NCBI RefSeq assembly: GCF_024213555.1
Contig: NZ_JANAVO010000001.1
Location: 1,178,001 to 1,242,000 of the forward strand
Length of the DNA: 64,000 nucleotides
Direction of reading: 5' to 3'
Origin: Allokutzneria sp. A3M-2-11 16
Lineage (GTDB): Bacteria > Actinomycetota > Actinomycetes > Mycobacteriales > Pseudonocardiaceae
Below the pieces are notes generated by a model, which worked only from the letters and a program-made list of their open reading frames with translations, did no database searches and was not told the origin of the DNA. The first letter of the stretch is position 1, and each line of letters starts with the position of its first letter. The position numbers were made by a program, and so were the translations under genes. Below are positions 8,010 to 17,714 of the stretch, piece after piece.

Positions 8010-8644
8010 GGAATGTTCACCTCTCGTCCGGTTACGGTGCAACCCTTGCGCGCGAGCTCGGCCAGGACGTCGACCAGCATCCGCCGCTCGACCTCCTTGA
8101 TCCGCTCGTGCAGGTCTGTCTCGGTCTCGCCGGGCAGCACGGCGACCGCCTCCTGGGCGAGGATCGGCCCGGTGTCCACGCCCGCGTCGACCAGGTGCAC
8201 GGTGCAGCCGGTGACCTTGACGCCGTAGGCGATGGCGTCGGCGACGGCGTGCGCCCCGGGGAAAGCGGGCAGCAGCGCGGGATGCGTGTTGATCACCCGT
8301 CCGCCGAAGCGCTCCAGCACCGCGGGCCCGAGGATCTTCATGAACCCGGCGGAGACCACCAGGTCGGGCTCGTGCGCGGCGATCTCCTCGGCCAGCGCGC
8401 GGTCCCACGCGGCCCGGTCGGCGTGGTCGCGCAGCCGGACGGTGAAGCCGGGAACACCGTGGCGGCGCGCCCTGGCAAGCCCCTCGATACCGGTGCGGTC
8501 CGCGCCGACCGCGACGACGGTTGCCGGGTAGTCCCCGGCTCCGACCGCGTCCAGCAGCGCCTGGAGCAGGGTGCCCGAACCGGACACGAGGGCAACGATG
8601 CGGGCGGGTACCGGCACGCTCAGCCGCTGCGCGAGCGGCGTCAC
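8006..8644 (-). CDS. purN: Phosphoribosylglycinamide formyltransferase PurN
   Basis: A 212-residue folate-dependent GAR transformylase, the third step of purine synthesis. Visible family motifs are [16 protein letters not shown] near the N-terminus (GAR phosphate loop), [17 protein letters not shown] containing the catalytic His, and [13 protein letters not shown] with the catalytic Asp. The start is GTG 8644. The stop overlaps purH by 4 nt. Upstream on the same strand comes perM; the order DUF5336-perM-purN-purH equals that of mycobacteria. Confidence 0.96.
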   Translation of the reverse strand: MTPLAQRLSVPVPARIVALVSGSGTLLQALLDAVGAGDYPATVVAVGADRTGIEGLARARRHGVPGFTVRLRDHADRAAWDRALAEEIAAHEPDLVVSAGFMKILGPAVLERFGGRVINTHPALLPAFPGAHAVADAIAYGVKVTGCTVHLVDAGVDTGPILAQEAVAVLPGETETDLHERIKEVERRMLVDVLAELARKGCTVTGREVNIP

Positions 8645-8746
8645 GTCCGGGTGCGATGGGCTCAGCGTCGTCTCCTGGCAAGCCGGATCAGGGGCGTGAC
8701 CAGCGTAGTTCCTGCGGTGTGGATCACTTCCGGCAGGGCGGTGGGC

Positions 8747-10312
8747 TCAGGGGCGCTTCGCGGGCGGTTCCGGGTCCTCGTCGTCGTCGATCGTCAGCTC
8801 CTCGCCGAGCTCCTCGGCCAGTTCCCGCGCCAGCCGGTCGTCCTCGTCCTCGAACTGCTCCGGCAACGGCTCGAACCGGTAGCCCTCGCCCTCGGCTTCC
8901 TCGTAGTCCTCGAAGTCCTCGAAGTCGTCAACGTCCACTTCGGACACTTCAGGCACTTCGGGTTGTTCGGCCGCTTCGGCGACGTCCTCTTCCGGTGCGG
9001 TCTCGTCCTCGGTTTCCTCTGCGGGCTCAGCCTCTTCGGCGTCCTCCGCGCCCTCGTCGAGAACAGCCTCTTCGAGAACGGTGTCCTCGGCGTCGGTCTC
9101 GTCCGATTCCTGGTCCGCTTCCTCGGCTTCCGGCTCCGCAGAGGGCTTCGGCGCGAACACCCACGCCACCAGGGCTCCTGGCACCAGCACCCATCCTGCC
9201 GCGGCCAGCACGATCTTCCCCGCCTGCACCGTCACCGGGTCGAACGGCCCGCCACCGAGCCGACCACCGGCGAGGAAGGCCAGCGCGAACAACGCCAGCC
9301 CGATCAGCGCGGCGGCCACCGCGACGGCCTTCACGCGCTCGACCGGCTCCGGCGAACAGGTCCGGCAGCACCAGCCGACGAGCACCCCGACCAGCAACGG
9401 CAGCACGAACACCGCCAGCCACCACCGGCTGGCGACCGGCGGCAGCGCGGCGAGCAGCGGCACCGAGGGCACCGGGGCCAGCGCCATGCCGATCGGCGCG
9501 ATCACCGCTTTGCCCACCGCGAAGCCGGACCCGAGCGCGAAGGAGGTCCCGGCGACCACGATGTTGGGCAGATAAGCCAGGCACAGCAACGCGATGCCGA
9601 AGAACTCGGCGATGCCCTGGCCGGTGTCCATGAACATCCCCGCCACCCTGGGCAGGGCCACCAGCAACCCGACGCTGAACAGCAGCGCGCCGACCGCGAG
9701 GAGGGCGACGACGCCGAGCACGCCGACGTAGAGGCCGCGCCGGATCGGCACCTCCAGCCCGCCGATCAGCTCGGCCAGACCGCACGTCTCGGCGAGCGCG
9801 ATCGTCGCCGCGACCCCGGAAACCAGTGCGGCGCCGACGAAAGCGGTGGTCGGGGTGGCGACCGCCGCGCCTTCGGGCTGCACCGCGGCGAGCACGGCGG
9901 CGAAAACCCCGTGCGCCGCGGCGATCGTGCCGATGAGCTGTTGCGTCGGGCCGGGGGTGCGCAACCGCATCCGGCGCGCCGAAGCCCTGGCCGAACGCGC
10001 CACCAGCAACGCCGCGACCAGGGTGAGCAGCAGGGGCAGCACGCCGAGCGGGGCGCCGCGCAGGGTCACCGGCACCTGGTACGCGGCCAGCCACAGCCAG
10101 CGGGCCGAGGCCAGCACCTCGGGAACGGAGAAGACGGCGAGCGGGGCGGACCCCAGCACCACGGCGGACACGCTCGCCGCAGCGAGGAACCCGAGCACCA
10201 ACGGACCGAGCGCGGCTACTACGAGTAACCGCATCCGCAGGCCCCGGGGAGCCGCCCGAGGCCGCACGACCACCTCGTCTACCCCCTGGTCAGTAGGTTG
10301 AGCTGTGGTCAT
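8747..10312 (-). CDS. DUF6350/PerM-like multi-pass membrane protein with acidic C-terminal tail
   Basis: About 521 residues. The first roughly 390 hold around ten hydrophobic helices, such as LLVVAALGPLVLGFLAAASV and VLPLLVGVLVGWCC. The last 110 or so form a Glu/Asp-dominated cytoplasmic tail with DVDDFEDFEDYEEAEGE. The position directly before purN-purH equals that of mycobacterial perM (Rv0955), a membrane protein linked to divisome function and persistence; both belong to the DUF6350 family. Function here is inferred from synteny and topology. ATG 10312 begins MTTAQPTDQG; an in-frame extension to 10411 lacks membrane-protein character. Confidence 0.8.
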   Translation of the reverse strand: MTTAQPTDQGVDEVVVRPRAAPRGLRMRLLVVAALGPLVLGFLAAASVSAVVLGSAPLAVFSVPEVLASARWLWLAAYQVPVTLRGAPLGVLPLLLTLVAALLVARSARASARRMRLRTPGPTQQLIGTIAAAHGVFAAVLAAVQPEGAAVATPTTAFVGAALVSGVAATIALAETCGLAELIGGLEVPIRRGLYVGVLGVVALLAVGALLFSVGLLVALPRVAGMFMDTGQGIAEFFGIALLCLAYLPNIVVAGTSFALGSGFAVGKAVIAPIGMALAPVPSVPLLAALPPVASRWWLAVFVLPLLVGVLVGWCCRTCSPEPVERVKAVAVAAALIGLALFALAFLAGGRLGGGPFDPVTVQAGKIVLAAAGWVLVPGALVAWVFAPKPSAEPEAEEADQESDETDAEDTVLEEAVLDEGAEDAEEAEPAEETEDETAPEEDVAEAAEQPEVPEVSEVDVDDFEDFEDYEEAEGEGYRFEPLPEQFEDEDDRLARELAEELGEELTIDDDEDPEPPAKRP

Positions 10313-10385
10313 GCGGGCACATTCGCACCGGCAAGCCGCCGTACGGGTGAGGCACGCCGCGTGACCAGGCTCGGAAAAGCCGTCA

Positions 10386-10413
10386 GGGTGACACCGCGAT
10401 CGCGATGTCACCC
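10386..10413 (-). terminator. Hairpin after the DUF5336 gene
   Basis: GGGTGACA (10386-10393) pairs perfectly with TGTCACCC (10406-10413); the loop contains the further palindrome GCGATCGC. It lies just past the DUF5336 stop and before perM, so it may reduce read-through into perM. Confidence 0.6.
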
Positions 10414-10444
10414 CGACGAGAGGTACTGCTCTATTTGATCAGTA

Positions 10445-11032
10445 TCAGCTTTGCTGGAAGCCACCGGGCGGCGTTCCCGGCTGACCGAACTGCTGGGTCT
10501 GCTGCGGCTGCTGGGGCTGCTGCGGGTAGCCCTGCTGCGGGAACTGGCCGGGCTGCTGGCCGTACGGCTGCGGGAATCCGCCGGAGGCGGGGTTCCAGCC
10601 ACCGGGCGGACCGTACTGCGGCTTCGGCTGGAGCTTGATGACCTCGATGTCGGCGAGCAGGGCCACCACGACCGCGCCTGCCTGGAGCAGCGAGACGATG
10701 AAGATCACGACGAACATGCCGGTGATGGTGGAGGCCGTGATCATGGTCTGCAGCATCCCCAGCGCGGCCACCACGGAGAGCGGGACCGCGGCCCAGAGCA
10801 GCTTGGGCGCCTTGGGCAGCACCGAGAAACCGGCGAGGACGGCACCGCCGAGCAGGTACGCCGAGCTGCCCGCACCTCGGGCGTCGGCGGCGAACCCGCA
10901 GAGGAACGCGACGAGACCGAGGCCCGCGGCGACCAGCGAGAGGATGAAGGTGAGGTTCGGGGCGTTGCCCGGCTGCCCGGGCACCCCGGGCTGCTGGGGA
11001 TGTGGCTGGGGCGCGCCATAGGGCACGGACAT
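10445..11032 (-). CDS. DUF5336-like membrane protein (Rv0954 type)
   Basis: A 195-residue protein with a short Pro/Gln/Gly N-terminus (SVPYGAPQPHPQQPG), four hydrophobic helices in the middle (for example TFILSLVAAGLGLVAFLCGF and ITGMFVVIFIVSLLQAGAVV), and a Gln/Pro/Gly-rich tail of about 55 residues (GQFPQQGYPQQPQQPQQ). Topology and position between sucD and perM match Rv0954 of M. tuberculosis, a relative of the 34-kDa antigen family that has been connected with the divisome. The low-complexity tail is probably a disordered protein-interaction segment. Start is ATG 11032. Confidence 0.75.
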   Translation of the reverse strand: MSVPYGAPQPHPQQPGVPGQPGNAPNLTFILSLVAAGLGLVAFLCGFAADARGAGSSAYLLGGAVLAGFSVLPKAPKLLWAAVPLSVVAALGMLQTMITASTITGMFVVIFIVSLLQAGAVVVALLADIEVIKLQPKPQYGPPGGWNPASGGFPQPYGQQPGQFPQQGYPQQPQQPQQTQQFGQPGTPPGGFQQS

Positions 11033-11191
11033 GCTGGGTCTCCTCCTCGAACGAGGCGGCCACTGTGGACGCTTGAGGGTTGTGGCAGCGGAACGCTAGC
11101 CGATACCGCCGTTGGGACGACATCCGACACCCGGGGGTTCCCCCGGTACGTCGAACACGATCGAGTCAATCACTCCCGCTGAGTGACGACA

Positions 11192-11225
11192 GAAGCCGGG
11201 TGACCCCAACGGGTCACCCGGCTTC
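11192..11225 (-). terminator. Strong hairpin after sucD
   Basis: Positions 11192-11206 (GAAGCCGGGTGACCC) are perfectly complementary to 11211-11225 around a CAAC loop. The 15-bp stem begins 24 nt past the sucD stop. No strong T-run follows, as is common for actinobacterial terminators. Confidence 0.8.
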
Positions 11226-11248
11226 GTGGCCGACGTGTGGAACGGGCG

Positions 11249-12139
11249 TCAGCCCAGCGACTTCATGATCTCGCGCATCAGACCGGCGGTCTCGGACGGC
11301 GTCTTGCCGACCTTCACGCCCGCGGCCTCCAGGGCCTCCTTCTTCGCGGCCGCGGTGCCGGAGGAGCCCGACACGATCGCGCCCGCGTGGCCCATCGTCT
11401 TGCCCTCGGGGGCGGTGAAGCCCGCGACGTAGCCGACGACCGGCTTGGTGATGTGCTCGGAGATGTAGGCGGCGGCGCGCTCCTCCGCGTCACCACCGAT
11501 CTCCCCGATCATCACGATGGCCACCGTCTCCGGGTCGTCCTGGAACGCCTGGAGGCAGTCGATGTGCGTGGTGCCGATGACCGGGTCGCCGCCGATGCCG
11601 ACCGCGGTGGAGAAGCCGAACTCCCGCAGCTCGAACATCATCTGGTAGGTCAGCGTGCCGGACTTGGACACCAGGCCGATCTTGCCGGCGTCGCTGATGT
11701 CCGCTGGGATGATGCCCGCGTTGGACTTGCCGGGGCTGATCACGCCGGGGCAGTTCGGCCCGATGATCCGGGTCTTGTTGCCCTTCGCGCAGGCGTGCGC
11801 CCAGAAGTAGGCGGTGTCGTGCACCGGGATGCCCTCGGTGATGACCACGGCCAGGCCGATACCGGCGTCGATCGCCTCGATCGCGGCGTCCTTGGCGAAC
11901 TTCGGCGGCACGAAGATCACGGTGACGTCGGCGCCGGTGGTCTCCATGGCCTCGGCGACCGAGCCGAACACCGGAACGACGGTCCCGTCGAAGTCGACCT
12001 TCTCGCCGGCCTTGCGCGGGTTCACGCCGCCGACGATGTTCGCGCCGGAGGCCAGCATCCGCTTGGTGTGCTTGGTGCCCTCGGAGCCGGTCATGCCCTG
12101 GACGATGATCTTGCTGTTCTCAGTGAGGAAGATAGCCAT
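11249..12139 (-). CDS. sucD: Succinate-CoA ligase (ADP-forming) alpha subunit
   Basis: A 296-residue alpha subunit of succinyl-CoA synthetase, which makes ATP or GTP from succinyl-CoA in the TCA cycle. The N-terminus [11 protein letters not shown] begins the CoA-binding Rossmann domain. The active-site phosphohistidine is in [33 protein letters not shown] is the conserved ligase loop. ATG 12139 is preceded by sucC, whose stop is 9 nt upstream, so sucC and sucD form an operon transcribed leftward. Confidence 0.97.
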   Translation of the reverse strand: MAIFLTENSKIIVQGMTGSEGTKHTKRMLASGANIVGGVNPRKAGEKVDFDGTVVPVFGSVAEAMETTGADVTVIFVPPKFAKDAAIEAIDAGIGLAVVITEGIPVHDTAYFWAHACAKGNKTRIIGPNCPGVISPGKSNAGIIPADISDAGKIGLVSKSGTLTYQMMFELREFGFSTAVGIGGDPVIGTTHIDCLQAFQDDPETVAIVMIGEIGGDAEERAAAYISEHITKPVVGYVAGFTAPEGKTMGHAGAIVSGSSGTAAAKKEALEAAGVKVGKTPSETAGLMREIMKSLG

Positions 12140-12148
12140 CTTCTTGTG

Positions 12149-13318
12149 TCACTTCCCCGCGGCAGCGAGTTCGGCGGCGCGGTCGGCCGCGTTGTCCATC
12201 GTGTCCACCACGGTGACGAGCGGGTGGTTCGCCTCGGCGAGGATGCGGCGACCCTCGACGACGTTGTTGCCGTCCAGGCGGACGACCAGCGGCTTGGTGG
12301 CCTCGGAACCGAGGATCTCCAGCGCCTTCACGATGCCGTTGGCGACCGCGTCGCAGGCGGTGATGCCGCCGAAGACGTTGACGAAGACACTGCGCACGGC
12401 CGGGTCGGACAGGATGATCTCCAGCCCGTTCGCCATCACCTCGGCGGAGGCACCGCCACCGATGTCGAGGAAGTTGGCGGGCTTGACGCCGCCGTGCTTC
12501 TCGCCCGCGTAGGCGACGACGTCCAAAGTGGACATCACGAGACCGGCGCCGTTGCCGATGATGCCGACCTCGCCGTCGAGCTTGACGTAGTTGAGGTCCT
12601 TGGCCTTGGCCGCGGCCTCCAGCGGGTTCTCCGCGGCCTTGTCGACCAGCTCGGCGTGCGCCGGGTGGCGGAAGCCCGCGTTCTCGTCGAGGGTGACCTT
12701 GCCGTCCAGCGCGACGATCTTGCCCTGCGGGTCGCGCACGAGCGGGTTGACCTCGACCAGCGTGGCGTCCTCGGAGACGAAGGTCTCCCAGAGCTTCACG
12801 ATGACGTCGGCGACCTGGTCGGCGACCTCGGCGGGGAACTTCGCGGCGGCGACGATCTCGTTGGCCTTGGCCAGGTCCACGCCGGCGATCGGGTCGATTG
12901 CGATCTTGGCGAGCGCCTCCGGCTTGGAGACGGCCACCTCCTCGATGTCCATGCCGCCCTCGACGGAGGCCATCGCCAGGAAGGTGCGGTTGGAGCGGTC
13001 CAACAGGAAGGAGAAGTAGTACTCCTCCGCGATGTCGGACGCCGGGGTCACCAGCACGCGGTGCACGATGTGACCCTTGATGTCCAGGCCGAGGATGTCC
13101 TCGGCCTTGCTCTTGGTCTCGGCGGAGTCCTTCGCCAGCTTCACGCCACCGGCCTTGCCGCGGCCGCCGGTCTTCACCTGGGCCTTGACCACGACCGCGA
13201 CGCCGTACTCGGCGGCGATCGCTTCTGCCTCATCCGGGGTGGTGGCCACGGCGCCCGGCAACACCGGGACCCCGTGGGCGGCGAAGAGGTCCTTCGCCTG
13301 GTACTCGTACAGGTCCAC
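12149..13318 (-). CDS. sucC: Succinate-CoA ligase (ADP-forming) beta subunit
   Basis: A 389-residue beta subunit with an N-terminal ATP-grasp domain: [20 protein letters not shown], then [20 protein letters not shown] as the nucleotide-binding lysine/glycine region. The C-terminal ligase domain contains [10 protein letters not shown] and [12 protein letters not shown], with [13 protein letters not shown] near the end. Length and motifs are standard. It is the first gene of sucC-sucD. About 160 nt without a gene precede it and presumably contain the promoter, although I cannot name clear -35/-10 boxes. Confidence 0.97.
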   Translation of the reverse strand: MDLYEYQAKDLFAAHGVPVLPGAVATTPDEAEAIAAEYGVAVVVKAQVKTGGRGKAGGVKLAKDSAETKSKAEDILGLDIKGHIVHRVLVTPASDIAEEYYFSFLLDRSNRTFLAMASVEGGMDIEEVAVSKPEALAKIAIDPIAGVDLAKANEIVAAAKFPAEVADQVADVIVKLWETFVSEDATLVEVNPLVRDPQGKIVALDGKVTLDENAGFRHPAHAELVDKAAENPLEAAAKAKDLNYVKLDGEVGIIGNGAGLVMSTLDVVAYAGEKHGGVKPANFLDIGGGASAEVMANGLEIILSDPAVRSVFVNVFGGITACDAVANGIVKALEILGSEATKPLVVRLDGNNVVEGRRILAEANHPLVTVVDTMDNAADRAAELAAAGK

Positions 13319-13479
13319 TCAGAGTCTCCTGATCTCGCCAACGACACCGCTGTCGGACCGGGTGACCCTATCGACCTGCTCATAAGCAATCGCGCCCGCA
13401 TACGGTGAAGTCGGTCACCGCGCGGCGAATTGCCAGGAATCGCGTGCTCACTGAGACGAAGGCAACGCCCGGGAATCGT

Positions 13480-13791
13480 TCAAGTAGTCCGCTCGGCGTC
13501 GCTGCGCGGGGTGCGGGCACCCGTGAGCGATTCCACAATTTCGGCGGGCTTCGCCTCAGGCCGGAAGATCACGACGTCCTCCGCCCCCTGTGCCGCAAGC
13601 AGTTCACCGATCTCGGCCGGTGCGTCCCGGATCGCGACGGCGTCGGCGTCCTCCTGCACGACGACGGCGGCGACCTGCGCCGGGTCGCCCGGCGCTCCGA
13701 TGTGGACGACCTCGATCCCCGCGTCCCGCAGCGCCCTCGCGAGCGCGTCGGCGTCCCCGTCCGGGCCGCCGGCGATCACCACTCGGGTCAT
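13480..13791 (-). CDS. Small protein resembling a cobalamin-binding domain, metal/cofactor motif missing
   Basis: A 103-residue protein starting MTRVVIAGGPDGDADALARA and continuing LRDAGIEVVHIGAPGDPAQV. The order of strands and helices follows the B12-binding domain of methylmalonyl-CoA mutase (RDAGxEVxxxG...TPEQ...EDxDxI). However, the cofactor-anchoring DxHxxG motif is replaced by GPDGDADALA, so base-off cobalamin binding is unlikely. ATG 13791 overlaps the TGA of the preceding large membrane protein gene (ATGA), implying coupled translation and possibly a shared complex. Function unknown. Confidence 0.7.
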   Translation of the reverse strand: MTRVVIAGGPDGDADALARALRDAGIEVVHIGAPGDPAQVAAVVVQEDADAVAIRDAPAEIGELLAAQGAEDVVIFRPEAKPAEIVESLTGARTPRSDAERTT

Positions 13792-15518
13792 CCGGTGGCC
13801 TTTTCCTTTCGGGACAAGGCAATTCCGGCCGCGATGAGCAGCACCACGAAGCCACCGACGGCGAACCACATTCCGGAAGCGACCGCCGCCCCCTCGACCC
13901 GCTGCATCGTCAACGGCAGCTCGGCCGCGCGCAGTCCCACCACAAATGCGGCGCCGAGCAACAGGGCCGCGGCGCGGCGCGGGCGGCAGAACAACGACAG
14001 CGCGCTCGCGGCGACAACGGTCAGCATCGCGACGAGCACGCCCCACGAAGAGATGCGGAGCGGGGAAAGCAGTCCGGGAGCGATGAAGTCGGGTGCGGAC
14101 AGCACGGGCACCACGTAGGCCGCCGCGCACAGGGCCACCGCGAGGCCGACCGGGCCGAACAAGGCGTCGTTGCGGATCGGCTCGCTGAGGTCGACCTCGT
14201 CCCGCTCGACGCCGCCCGCGAGCCCGGCGGCGGCTCCAGCACCCAGCGCCAGCGCCACCGCGGCGATCAGCGCCCAGGTGCCCGACCCGACCTCCACCCC
14301 GGCGACCCCGACCGCGCCCACGACGACGTCCAGCGCGATGGCCGCGGCGAACACGACACCGGCCCAGGCGACGGCGAGCGCGGGCCGCAGCGTGCTCGCG
14401 AGACCGCGGACGGCCATCGTCAGGCCCAGTACGAGAAGGGCGAGCCCGGCGGGCAGGAGCATCCGCGCCGGGTAGTTCACCAGGCTCGGCAGGTCTGGCG
14501 GCACGTCGACAGTGGCGAGCAGCGCGCCCGCGATCGAGGCCAGCCCGGAGAGCACGGCGAGGACACCCGCCACCATCTGCAACCGCTCCTGGCCCGGCAG
14601 CTCGACGTCGTCGCCTCCCACCGCGGCCTCCCGCCCGCGTCCGGCGGGGACGGCCAGCACCGCGAGCACCGCCGCACCGCCCAGCACGACCAGCGGCCCC
14701 CACGTGATGAAGAACTGGTCCGAGACCGTTGCCGAGGCGATCGGCGGTACGACCAGGCCGAGCACGGCGAGCACCAGGCCGACCAGTCCCCCGCGCGCGG
14801 CCTCGGGCTCGGCGGAACTGATGGCCAGCGCGGCCGAGACGGGAACGGCGACCGCGATCAGGAGCACGCCGACCATCACCCACGGCGGCGCGTCCAGCAC
14901 CGCGGTCGGCCGGAGATAGGGATCGGTCGAGCGGAACGGCGCGGCCGTGAGGCCGACCGAGACCAGCACGCCGACGCAGAGCGTGAAGGCGAACAGCCCG
15001 TACTTGGGCTCACCGCCGTCACCGGCCCTGGCCAGCGACCGCGCGGCGAAGACCCCGGCGACGACGGAGATGGCGTGCCCGGCCAGCAGGGCGATCAGAC
15101 CCGGCCCCGCCGCCAGCACGTTGAGACTGTGCGGCAGCAGCAGCTCCGGCCGGGCGGCGAGGCTGGCCTCGTCCAGCAGCTGGAGGTCGATGGCCGCGCG
15201 GCCGGGAGCGAGCAGCGCGGGCGGGATGAGTATCCCGGCGGCCAGCGCCACGCGACCGCGGGAGCGGGCGACCAGCGCGGCGACCGCGGACAGCGCCGCG
15301 AGCAGGCCCAGCAGTGGCCAGGACGTGAAAGCGGCGGGCTCGGCCGGTGCCGTCACGCCGAGCACCGGAGCCGCCGCGGCGGCGACCGCGCCCAGCGCGG
15401 ACAGGACGATCGCCGCGGTCAGCGGCGGGAAGGCCGCATCGGGACCGGGAGCCCGCGAAGGACTGCGATCCGCCGGGGCGGAAGCTGAGGTGGATGGCCG
15501 CGCGGTCACCGCGACCAC
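13788..15518 (-). CDS. Large multi-pass membrane protein of unknown function
   Basis: About 576 residues with roughly fourteen hydrophobic segments spread over the whole length, separated by short loops. Examples are AAIVLSALGAVAAAAAPVLG near the N-terminus and GMWFAVGGFVVLLIAAGIAL near the C-terminus. Most loops are very short, as in transport or lipid-linked integral proteins, but I recognise no family motif. The first 30 residues are Ala/Ser/Pro-rich and presumably cytoplasmic. GTG 15518 and GTG 15509 are both possible starts. It is translationally coupled to the B12-like small protein downstream. Confidence 0.7.
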   Translation of the reverse strand: MVAVTARPSTSASAPADRSPSRAPGPDAAFPPLTAAIVLSALGAVAAAAAPVLGVTAPAEPAAFTSWPLLGLLAALSAVAALVARSRGRVALAAGILIPPALLAPGRAAIDLQLLDEASLAARPELLLPHSLNVLAAGPGLIALLAGHAISVVAGVFAARSLARAGDGGEPKYGLFAFTLCVGVLVSVGLTAAPFRSTDPYLRPTAVLDAPPWVMVGVLLIAVAVPVSAALAISSAEPEAARGGLVGLVLAVLGLVVPPIASATVSDQFFITWGPLVVLGGAAVLAVLAVPAGRGREAAVGGDDVELPGQERLQMVAGVLAVLSGLASIAGALLATVDVPPDLPSLVNYPARMLLPAGLALLVLGLTMAVRGLASTLRPALAVAWAGVVFAAAIALDVVVGAVGVAGVEVGSGTWALIAAVALALGAGAAAGLAGGVERDEVDLSEPIRNDALFGPVGLAVALCAAAYVVPVLSAPDFIAPGLLSPLRISSWGVLVAMLTVVAASALSLFCRPRRAAALLLGAAFVVGLRAAELPLTMQRVEGAAVASGMWFAVGGFVVLLIAAGIALSRKEKATG

Positions 15519-15637
15519 GCTAGCGAAGTGCGGTGCCGGGAGCAGTACGGCGCATCTTTTTCGCGGTAAAGGGGTAACAGCGAAAAAGAAACCAATGTAC
15601 CGACGCGCGAGTGGCGTAGATCACCTACCGTCACTCC

Positions 15638-16648
15638 ATGGGGAAGATCGCGAGGTCCGACGTGCAGGAGCTGGGGGAACACCTCCTCGGCCACGCACGC
15701 CGAGCCGCGGCACTCGCGGAGACCGCCAAGGCGGTCGGCGAGGGCGTCGGCGTGGTGCTGCGCGGCATGGCCAGCCTCGGCGGGCTGCGCGGTGCCGCGG
15801 TGGAGGCCACCTGGCTCGCCGCGCACGCCGTCCTCTACCCCTGGGGCGCCATCACGGAGAAGCTGCGCCCCGGCGGCCACTACGACCGCTACCGGACCGA
15901 CGACCTGGCGCCCGCGCAGCGCGGCCTCGTCGTCTCCAACCTGGAGTGCGCGGGCACCCCCGTCGTCCTGGTGCACGGCATCGGCGACAACCGCTCGATC
16001 TTCACCGTTCTCTCCAGCGCGCTGCGCAGGCGCGGCTTCGGCGTGGTGCACGCCGTGAACTACAGCGTCCTGACGGCGGTCACCGGGGACATCAGGACCG
16101 CGGCCGCCGAACTCGGCGCGCACGTCGAGCGGGTCTGCGAGGAGACCGGCTCCGACTCGGTGCACGTGGTCGGCCACTCGCTGGGCGGGATCATCGCCAG
16201 GTACTACGTGCAGCGGCAGGGCGGCGACGAGCGGGTGCGCACGCTCATCACGCTCGGCACCCCGCACAGCGGCACGCTGTCCGCCTACCTGCTGCCGACC
16301 AGGCTGGTCCGCGAGCTCCGGCCCGGCTCCGAGCTGATGACCGAGCTGGCGCTGCCCGCCCCCGGCTGCCGCACCCGGTTCGTGGTGCTCTGGAGCGAAC
16401 TGGACGAAGTGGTGATTCCGCAGGTCAACGCCCGTTTACGGCATGACGACCTCGACGTCGAGGAGCACCGGCTCCGTGACGTAGGACACCTTTCGCTGCC
16501 CATCGCGCGTCGCTCCGTGCACACGGTGCTCACCGCTCTCACGCAGTTGGAGTACAGACGCCCGACCCATCCGTACGTTGCTTGTGATCTGGATCACATG
16601 TCGGAAGATACGCTCCGTTATCGCAGCGGGTCACACTCGTCCGCCTGA
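15638..16648 (+). CDS. Alpha/beta-hydrolase, triacylglycerol lipase-like
   Basis: A 336-residue protein. After an amphipathic N-terminal region of about 105 residues comes TPVVLVHGIGDNRSIF (oxyanion-hole HG motif). The nucleophile elbow GHSLGG follows in HVVGHSLGGIIARYYV, then TLGTPHSGT, typical of bacterial lipases of the LipA/PGAP1-like group. The likely acid residue is in WSELDEVVIP and the catalytic His in RDVGHLSL. There is no classical signal peptide, so it may be cytoplasmic or membrane-associated. Start is ATG 15638. The gene stands alone between a divergent membrane protein gene and the M23 peptidase gene. Confidence 0.85.
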   Translation: MGKIARSDVQELGEHLLGHARRAAALAETAKAVGEGVGVVLRGMASLGGLRGAAVEATWLAAHAVLYPWGAITEKLRPGGHYDRYRTDDLAPAQRGLVVSNLECAGTPVVLVHGIGDNRSIFTVLSSALRRRGFGVVHAVNYSVLTAVTGDIRTAAAELGAHVERVCEETGSDSVHVVGHSLGGIIARYYVQRQGGDERVRTLITLGTPHSGTLSAYLLPTRLVRELRPGSELMTELALPAPGCRTRFVVLWSELDEVVIPQVNARLRHDDLDVEEHRLRDVGHLSLPIARRSVHTVLTALTQLEYRRPTHPYVACDLDHMSEDTLRYRSGSHSSA

Positions 16649-16831
16649 GCGGCCGAACGGCAGATAACCCGATCAGGGATTTGCCCGTAGGGGTGCCCCT
16701 TGGCTACTGTCGCCGCCGTCCGTTGTCACGGTCCGGTTACAAACCAGGACGCTGAGTCGGTTCCCATCGACTCGCCGGGATCCCCCGCCCGGAATGTCCG
16801 CCCGGACTCCCCGAAGACGGAAGGGCAGGCC

Positions 16832-17638
16832 TTGGCGCAACACCGCACCCCCGGCGGCAGTCAATCCTCCCCGGCACTCGCAGAAGCGTTGTCGCAGACG
16901 GGTTCACGGCCCAGAGGAGCCCACCGGCTCCCGCCGCCGCCGTCCGCACTTCGCGGCAGGGTCGTCGTAGCGGCCGTCGCTGCTGGCGCGTTCGTCGCCG
17001 CCGGCGCCGGTCAGACCCTCGCGCCGGGCGGGAACACTGCTTCCGCGTCAGACGAAGTGGCTCCACTGGCATCCGGTCGTAGCGCCGTCGCGGCGTTCGG
17101 CATGGGCGGCACTGCCCCCTCTCCCGACGTCATCCCGCTGTCCTCGCAGACCTCCGACCCCTCGCTCGAGGTCGAGAAGCTGGCCAAGAGCCAGCAGCTG
17201 AAGGCGGAACTGGCCAAGCGCGCCGAGCAGGAGGCGGAGCGCAACCGGGTCAAGTTCGTCAAGCCGACCACCGGCACCTTCACCTCCGGGTACGGCGCCC
17301 GCTGGGGCGCGACCCACTACGGCCTGGACATCGCCAACCGCATCGGCACCCCGATCTACTCGGTGGCCGACGGCACGATCGTCGCCGCGGGCCCCGCGAG
17401 CGGCTTCGGCCTCTGGGTGAAGGTCCTGCACCACGACGGCACCACGACCGTGTACGGCCACGTGGACCGCATCCTGGTGAAGGAAGGCAAGAAGGTGAAG
17501 GCGGGCGAGCAGATCGCCACCATGGGCAACCGTGGTTTCTCCACCGGCCCGCACCTGCACTTCGAGGTCTGGAACTCCGGCGGGCGCAAGATCAACCCGC
17601 TGCCCTGGCTGAACGAGCGCGGCGTCTTCGTCCGCTAG
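16832..17638 (+). CDS. M23 family (LytM-type) metallopeptidase
   Basis: A cell-wall endopeptidase-like protein of about 268 residues. A basic, Pro-rich cytoplasmic start is followed by one hydrophobic segment (VVVAAVAAGAFVAAGAGQTL) and a Lys/Glu-rich coiled-coil region (LEVEKLAKSQQLKAELAKRA). The LytM domain follows: FTSGYGARWGATHYGLDIAN with the first zinc ligands, TTTVYGHVDRIL, and GFSTGPHLHFEVW with the HxH motif. All zinc ligands are present, so it is probably active on peptidoglycan cross-bridges. TTG 16832 is chosen because of the upstream GGAAGGGCAGG; a longer TTG start at 16700 is possible. Its place beside pcrA mirrors Rv0950c. Confidence 0.88.
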   Translation: MAQHRTPGGSQSSPALAEALSQTGSRPRGAHRLPPPPSALRGRVVVAAVAAGAFVAAGAGQTLAPGGNTASASDEVAPLASGRSAVAAFGMGGTAPSPDVIPLSSQTSDPSLEVEKLAKSQQLKAELAKRAEQEAERNRVKFVKPTTGTFTSGYGARWGATHYGLDIANRIGTPIYSVADGTIVAAGPASGFGLWVKVLHHDGTTTVYGHVDRILVKEGKKVKAGEQIATMGNRGFSTGPHLHFEVWNSGGRKINPLPWLNERGVFVR

Positions 17639-17668
17639 AAGCGGGCACGCACGACTGCACGACTGGCA

Positions 17669-17695
17669 GGCGAGTGCTCGCGAAGAGCGCTCGCC
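17669..17695 (+). terminator. Terminator hairpin after the M23 gene
   Basis: GGCGAGTGCTC (17669-17679) pairs with GAGCGCTCGCC (17685-17695) with one G-T wobble. It begins 31 nt past the M23 stop. A second hairpin follows at 17715-17735. Confidence 0.7.
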
Positions 17696-17714
17696 TCGTC
17701 GTGCGTTGACGATG

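Noticed and set aside
8521-10228. Long plus-strand frames over perM/purN
   Set aside because: Low-complexity Arg/Gly/Pro translations opposite well-supported minus-strand genes.
13480-14883. 467-codon minus-strand frame across the large membrane protein gene
   Set aside because: Only its last 103 codons (from 13791) look like protein. The upstream part is an Arg/Ala-rich shadow of the membrane protein frame.
16649-16831. c-di-AMP (ydaO) riboswitch ahead of the M23 peptidase gene
   Set aside because: Such riboswitches often precede cell-wall hydrolase genes in actinobacteria, but I could not find the conserved ydaO core segments here.
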